A DNA stretch of 64,000 nucleotides from contig NC_063170.1 in assembly GCF_023159225.1 (NCBI RefSeq), forward strand, positions 62,718,208 through 62,782,207, read 5' to 3'. Below, one piece after another: positions 60,103-64,000 of this stretch. Below the pieces are notes generated by a model. That model was not told where the DNA came from. It searched no databases and saw only the letters and a program-made list of their open reading frames with translations. Position 1 is the stretch's first letter. Every line of letters starts with the position of its first letter. Position numbers and translations under genes: made by a program. Source of the stretch: Perognathus longimembris pacificus (lineage: Eukaryota; Chordata; Mammalia; Rodentia; Heteromyidae).

Positions 60103-60885
60103 TGTTGTATGGCAAGTCAATCATAGGAAACAGAGAAGCCACATTTTAGAGGTCAAATTGGAATTTTTTTTTTTTTTTTTTTTGGCCAGTCCTGGGCCTT
60201 GGACTCAGGGCCTGAGCACTGTCCCTGGCTTCTTCCCGCTCAAGGCTAGCACTGCACTCTGCCACTTGAGCCACAGCGCCGCTTCTGGCCGTTTTCTGTA
60301 TATGTGGTGCTGGGGAATCGAACCTAGGGCCTCCTGTATCCGAGGCAGGCACTCTTGCCACTAGGGTATATCCCCAGCCCCGGAAATTTTTATAAGAAAG
60401 ATTGACTGCAGGTAGACTCTTGTCCCAAAGACCAGCAGCCCCTCTAATACAATTCACTAGTAGGAAACTGAGCCATGAGAGCAGGAGAGGAAGGAAAGAA
60501 CAGAAAAACAATTCCCACAAACCAGATCAGCTCTAAAGGAGAGCTGAAGTGTGATGCCATGGTGACAGGAGGATAGCCAGGAGACATGAGACATGAGGTG
60601 TGGCAATGGTGCCTGAATTAGTAGAGGCCTAAATAGGGATAGGGTCAGGGGGCAGGCTCACGGGGAGCTTGAGAGTCTGGAGAGGCAGAGCCACAGGATT
60701 GACAGGTCTGGTCACCTATTGTCCAAGACCCTGCTCTGCCTCTAAAAATGCAGGTACACCCATCACCTGGGGTGGAATTTCACCTTCCTCCACAGTGAAG
60801 ACAAGATGATGGCCGTTAAACCCAGTTCCCTGTCACCCACCAGGTGGCCAAGATGATACCAGTTAGACCCAATATCCTTATTTCA
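60103..60885 (-). mobile_element. LTR copy 6 of the cluster, split by a SINE (antisense)
   Basis: LTR sequence at 60103-60168 (agagaagccacattttagag) resumes at 60382 (gactgcaggtagactcttgt) and continues through ccagatcagctctaaagg and tcacctattgtccaag to tatccttatttca. Without the inserted IDL-Geo SINE its length is about 560 bp, the same as the intact copies. Confidence 0.87.
60169..60381 (-). repeat. IDL-Geo-type dimeric SINE inserted inside an LTR copy
   Basis: A poly(T) stretch then ggccagtcctgggccttgga and the full reverse dimer, ending tatccccagcccc. The flanking repeat is ggaattttt / ggaaattttt. Both flanks are LTR sequence, so the SINE is younger than that LTR. The 124-codon open frame on the - strand here is a shadow of the SINE. 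Confidence 0.93.
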
Positions 60886-62054
60886 AATAAGGCTTGGACA
60901 TGTAGTCAGGGTCTGAGGAACTAGTAAGTCCATTGCCAGGTATTCTTAGCTTTCAACCACTTCTGTAATCATTCAAGGAAGGCTTGTCAGCTTTTAACAG
61001 GGATGAATCTCTAGTAGGTCTTATCGAAAGCAAATTGTGATTCAGGGGATTTAAATGGGACTGAACATTTGACATTTCTAGAAAGTCTTCTGGGATCATT
61101 GATATGGTCAGCCTTAGCAAATAGGCTAGAGTTTCCTTAGTTTGGAGCTCACACAAAGCCATTAACAGCATTACCACATTGCCACCACAAGGTACTACAG
61201 AAAAGTCTACACAAATCCAGGGAAGAGAGAAATGGCAATCTATTTCTAGACAATAGAACAGTAATTTACCATACAATTTTTACAAGTTATCGATGACTTT
61301 CTATATATCAAGCACAAGTGTAAGTAAAATAAAGTCTGTTTTCTGTATTTTTCTAGTTGTGTCAATATAACTGTAGGATCATTTTTTTTCTTTAATAAGG
61401 AAATATGTTAATGCCATTGGATTAAAGAACAGGGGGGAAAATATGCTCATGTAGTCAACACAGAAATGGATTTTCAAACTGTAATACCTTTCTAGAAATA
61501 TTATCCTCCTAGGTGATGCTTCTAACTCAAGACAAAAAATGCAAATGAGGAAGAGCTTAGCTCTATAGACATGATTTAACAAGTCAATTGTTGGCTCTTT
61601 TCCCCTTTACTGAGAATTACGCAATGGAGAAATCTACTTTCACATACATATTAATGAGTTGTGTTTGCATAAGTCAATTTTGTTTTTTATGAATGGAGAT
61701 TATGTAGCCCTCCCTTAATTCATCTAGAAATCCCATCCAAACAAACTACTAGACTTCTTCTTACTAGGGTCTATCCCTGGAGCAGAAAGGATTTATTTTA
61801 ATTATTTCATCAGGATTAAGGAAAAGTAATCAAATATAAACAACTGTACTGGAGGGATGCATTCATTGCCAGCTGTCTTGGAGCTTTCTGGAAGGCTCTC
61901 TGCTTTTGTGTGTTGCACTGTTCTCAATGCTCATTTAGAAGTTGAGTGTATATTTTTCATTTACAAAGGTATGAAATATGTCTAGCTCACATGTAAAGTT
62001 GAGAAAATTCTCTTTTGGCAAGTATAGCTGATTGAAGATCGCGAATATTGTTAC

Positions 62055-62200
62055 TGATATAAATACTATCATTAATAACAGCTAACATAAATTCAGTGAG
62101 CCAAATACCAGGCAAAGCAATTGGGGGTGGGGGAGGTGTTGAATTCTCCCGTCAAGAAAATGGCAAAAGCAAGTGTTTGAATCTGGGCTTATAGGCAAGA
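62055..62200 (-). repeat. MIR-like remnant
   Basis: ttaataacagctaacataaa, ttcagtgagccaaataccag and gcaaagc, followed downstream by gtgtttgaatctgggctta, resemble the reverse of MIR. Confidence 0.6.
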
Positions 62201-62524
62201 AAATTCTGCTTTGAATTCAACGTTAGCCTTTCAAAGCATTCCACCACTGTAGGTGCTCTAAACAGGTATCTTACTCTGGGCTATCTATCCAGTTGTCACA
62301 CTTTCATCCTCCACCTTTCTTTCTTTTGTGAACAGGAAGGAATTTTAATCCATGGTGCTCTGGATAAAACTGTTTCTCCCCTCAGTTATACCTTTCCATA
62401 CCCAGATAAAGAGGGGGAGTCCTCATAAAACACTTCTCAACCCCTATCACCCCCAGATGACAGCCTCAGCATCAGCATCTTTGCTCTTGTTAGACCTTTC
62501 CTCTGTGTGCATAAGGTATCATAA

Positions 62525-62640
62525 TGACCCAGTTATTATGGTTTCTTATATATTCTGGATATTAATCCCTGCTCAGGTAAATAGTCTACAAATATTTTCT
62601 CCCATTCTAATATACACACACACATATCCAACAAAAATAT
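62525..62640 (-). mobile_element. LINE-1 3' UTR remnant, antisense
   Basis: tatattctggatattaatcc and caaatattttctcccattct are a well-known stretch of antisense LINE-1 3' sequence. No coding part is attached. Confidence 0.75.
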
Positions 62641-63696
62641 TGTTATTTATTTTCTTGGGCAGAAATTTCTTCAGTTAATATCATATCATTTATTCAGTAT
62701 CACTTTTTCTCTGTGTGATTTAACGGCCCTATACCAAAAAAAATTTGCCTTTGTCAGTGATTTTTTTCTGTATTAAAGTTCTCTTCTAATCTGACGGAAG
62801 GAGGACGACATCTTAGGTGTGTTGTCCTTAGAAGCATAGAGGCATACTTTCAGCAAAAAAAAAAAAGTGACTACTCTTTTCCTACTTAGTTCTTACTATG
62901 ATGATGATACACGATGATATGTAACGATTATTTGAGCACAATCAAACCCCATTGATAATATCACCTGAACAAGAAAAAAAAATCACTGTAACATTCAATT
63001 CTGCTAAAAAACAAACAAACCAACCTTTTCTTATAAAAGTGTTCTTGGTAAGAAATGAGAGGTGAGCAACCGATATGAGCTCATGGCTTTACCGGGGGAC
63101 AGACCTGCTGGGCTGCTCCAAGTGTGAATGGAGGTAGTGGTAGTGGACAGGTGCGGGAGAAATTTACACAACATTTTAGGGGGAAAGTCATGGGTTACAT
63201 TATGTGGGCTGTGAGAGTGGGAGCGAGTGGGAGTTCCATGAGCTGTGAGAAATAGTGTAACAGAAACTTGCAATTGGGGTGGGGATTGTATGCCACTCTG
63301 GGGAAACAGTACAGTATCTGGAGTGATAGAAACAACCAATTTTTGTAAACAGGGTGAGGATTTAATAGGCAAGCTGACTCTGAGTCCTTAGACTCTTATT
63401 GAGATGTTCATTAATTTCCTAAATTATCTTCTGATAGTTGCACATTTCAATCCAACACGTCAGTTTGTGAGGATAATACTTCTTGATCAGTGTCACCCCT
63501 TTCATTGTTCTCCTCCATCTCTCCCAGCTCCACCCTTCCCCCAATTTACTAGGTTACAGTTGGAGAAGTACATTGAATAGCATCACTCCAGTTACCCATA
63601 AAGTACTTCTATCACTAATTATTGTCAAGGGAGAAACATTATTATTAGTAAATAATCCACAGGTTAAATATTAAGATTTTAGACATCTCAAAGTAT

Positions 63697-63742
63697 ATAT
63701 ATATATAGATAGATAGATAGATATGTATGTGTATGTATATAT
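63697..63742 (+). repeat. (TA)n(GATA)n microsatellite
   Basis: tatata run followed by about four GATA units and tatgtatgtg. Confidence 0.9.
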
Positions 63743-64000
63743 GAATTTCTGTTTTTTTACAGTGATCAGTGATGTTCATTTTATTCCACATAATCAGACT
63801 TTAGAGATGACAAAAAAGTGAAATAAAGGAAAGTAGACAGCCCATGTAAGAAATATCTTTGCCATGAATATGATGTGAAGAGACAAAAAGTAGGGAGATA
63901 CATTTCAAAGAACCTCCTGCATGGACCACCTTCATTTTGGCTCAAATCAGGGCATAAGTGAAGATCTCAGGATATTTTCTTAATAAAGATGCCCTGTTTG

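Larger units (their letters stand above)
48436..64000 (+). other. CNTN6: CNTN6 intron downstream of exon B (partial)
   Basis: The intron starts with gtaagt after exon B and runs past the window end without an exon I can recognise. It holds the six-copy LTR cluster (51861-60885), several SINEs and two MIR-like remnants. The stretches 48940-51400, 52480-53350, 54770-55230, 56920-58650, 60890-62050 and 62680-63690 contain nothing I can name beyond short A/T runs and simple repeats. Confidence 0.85.

Noticed and set aside
3594..60381. Strand bias among IDL-Geo SINEs relative to the gene
   Set aside because: Five copies are sense (6111, 23823, 32817, 44107, 51464) and five antisense (3594, 13134, 24181, 43228, 60169), so no bias is visible.
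60146..60520. 124-codon open frame on the - strand
   Set aside because: It lies mostly in an IDL-Geo SINE, and similar frames appear in other SINE copies (23705-24016, 43163-43468). It is a repeat shadow.
51861..60885. A single provirus with paired LTRs
   Set aside because: No primer-binding site, polypurine tract or gag/pol/env-like sequence was seen between copies, and the spacings are too short for one.

Overview
The window is non-coding-rich nuclear DNA from a rodent and lies inside one large protein-coding gene on the + strand. The only protein-coding sequence I can support is two consecutive exons, at 41387-41513 and 48260-48435. Together they encode most of the first immunoglobulin domain of a contactin, and the residues fit contactin-6 (CNTN6, also called NB-3), a GPI-anchored neural adhesion protein. 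Both exons have correct splice sites and phases, and the reading frame joins across the 6.7 kb intron. The rest is intron: about 41 kb upstream of the first exon, 6.7 kb between the two, and about 15.6 kb downstream. The signal-peptide exon was not found here.

The interspersed repeats suggest the organism. Ten copies of a dimeric SINE are present. Its left half resembles a tRNA-Ala/ID element and its right half is a distinct monomer, which matches the IDL-Geo SINE I recall as restricted to Geomyoidea (kangaroo rats, pocket mice, pocket gophers). A second, older and more diverged SINE joins a 7SL/B1-type left half to the same right half. Simple B1-like elements, MIR remnants, LINE-1 3' ends in antisense orientation and many CA/GT, GA and tetranucleotide microsatellites complete the background. 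I therefore read the source as a heteromyid or geomyid rodent, species not determined.

Layout: 1-41386 is a long intron with SINEs, L1 pieces, a LINE-1 ORF2 fragment (about 39420-39690), a MaLR-like remnant (25575-25900), a 5S rRNA-derived pseudogene (13983-14070) and microsatellites. 41387-41513 is exon A. 41514-48259 is an intron carrying a complete solo LTR with a 6-bp target-site duplication (44963-45504), in sense orientation. 48260-48435 is exon B. From 48436 to the end is intron, dominated by six copies of one LTR family between 51861 and 60885, all antisense to the gene.

Points most worth a second look: (1) exon A opens with GTGAGA directly after CAG, so its acceptor also reads as a near-consensus donor, while its own donor is weak, an arrangement known from recursive splice sites in long neuronal genes; (2) the same-orientation cluster of six related LTRs; (3) RNA polymerase III A- and B-box-like motifs in the right (Geo) monomer of the SINEs; (4) a readable nested insertion history at 51430-52475. 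I found no sign of prokaryotic operons, CRISPR arrays or a new multi-gene system.
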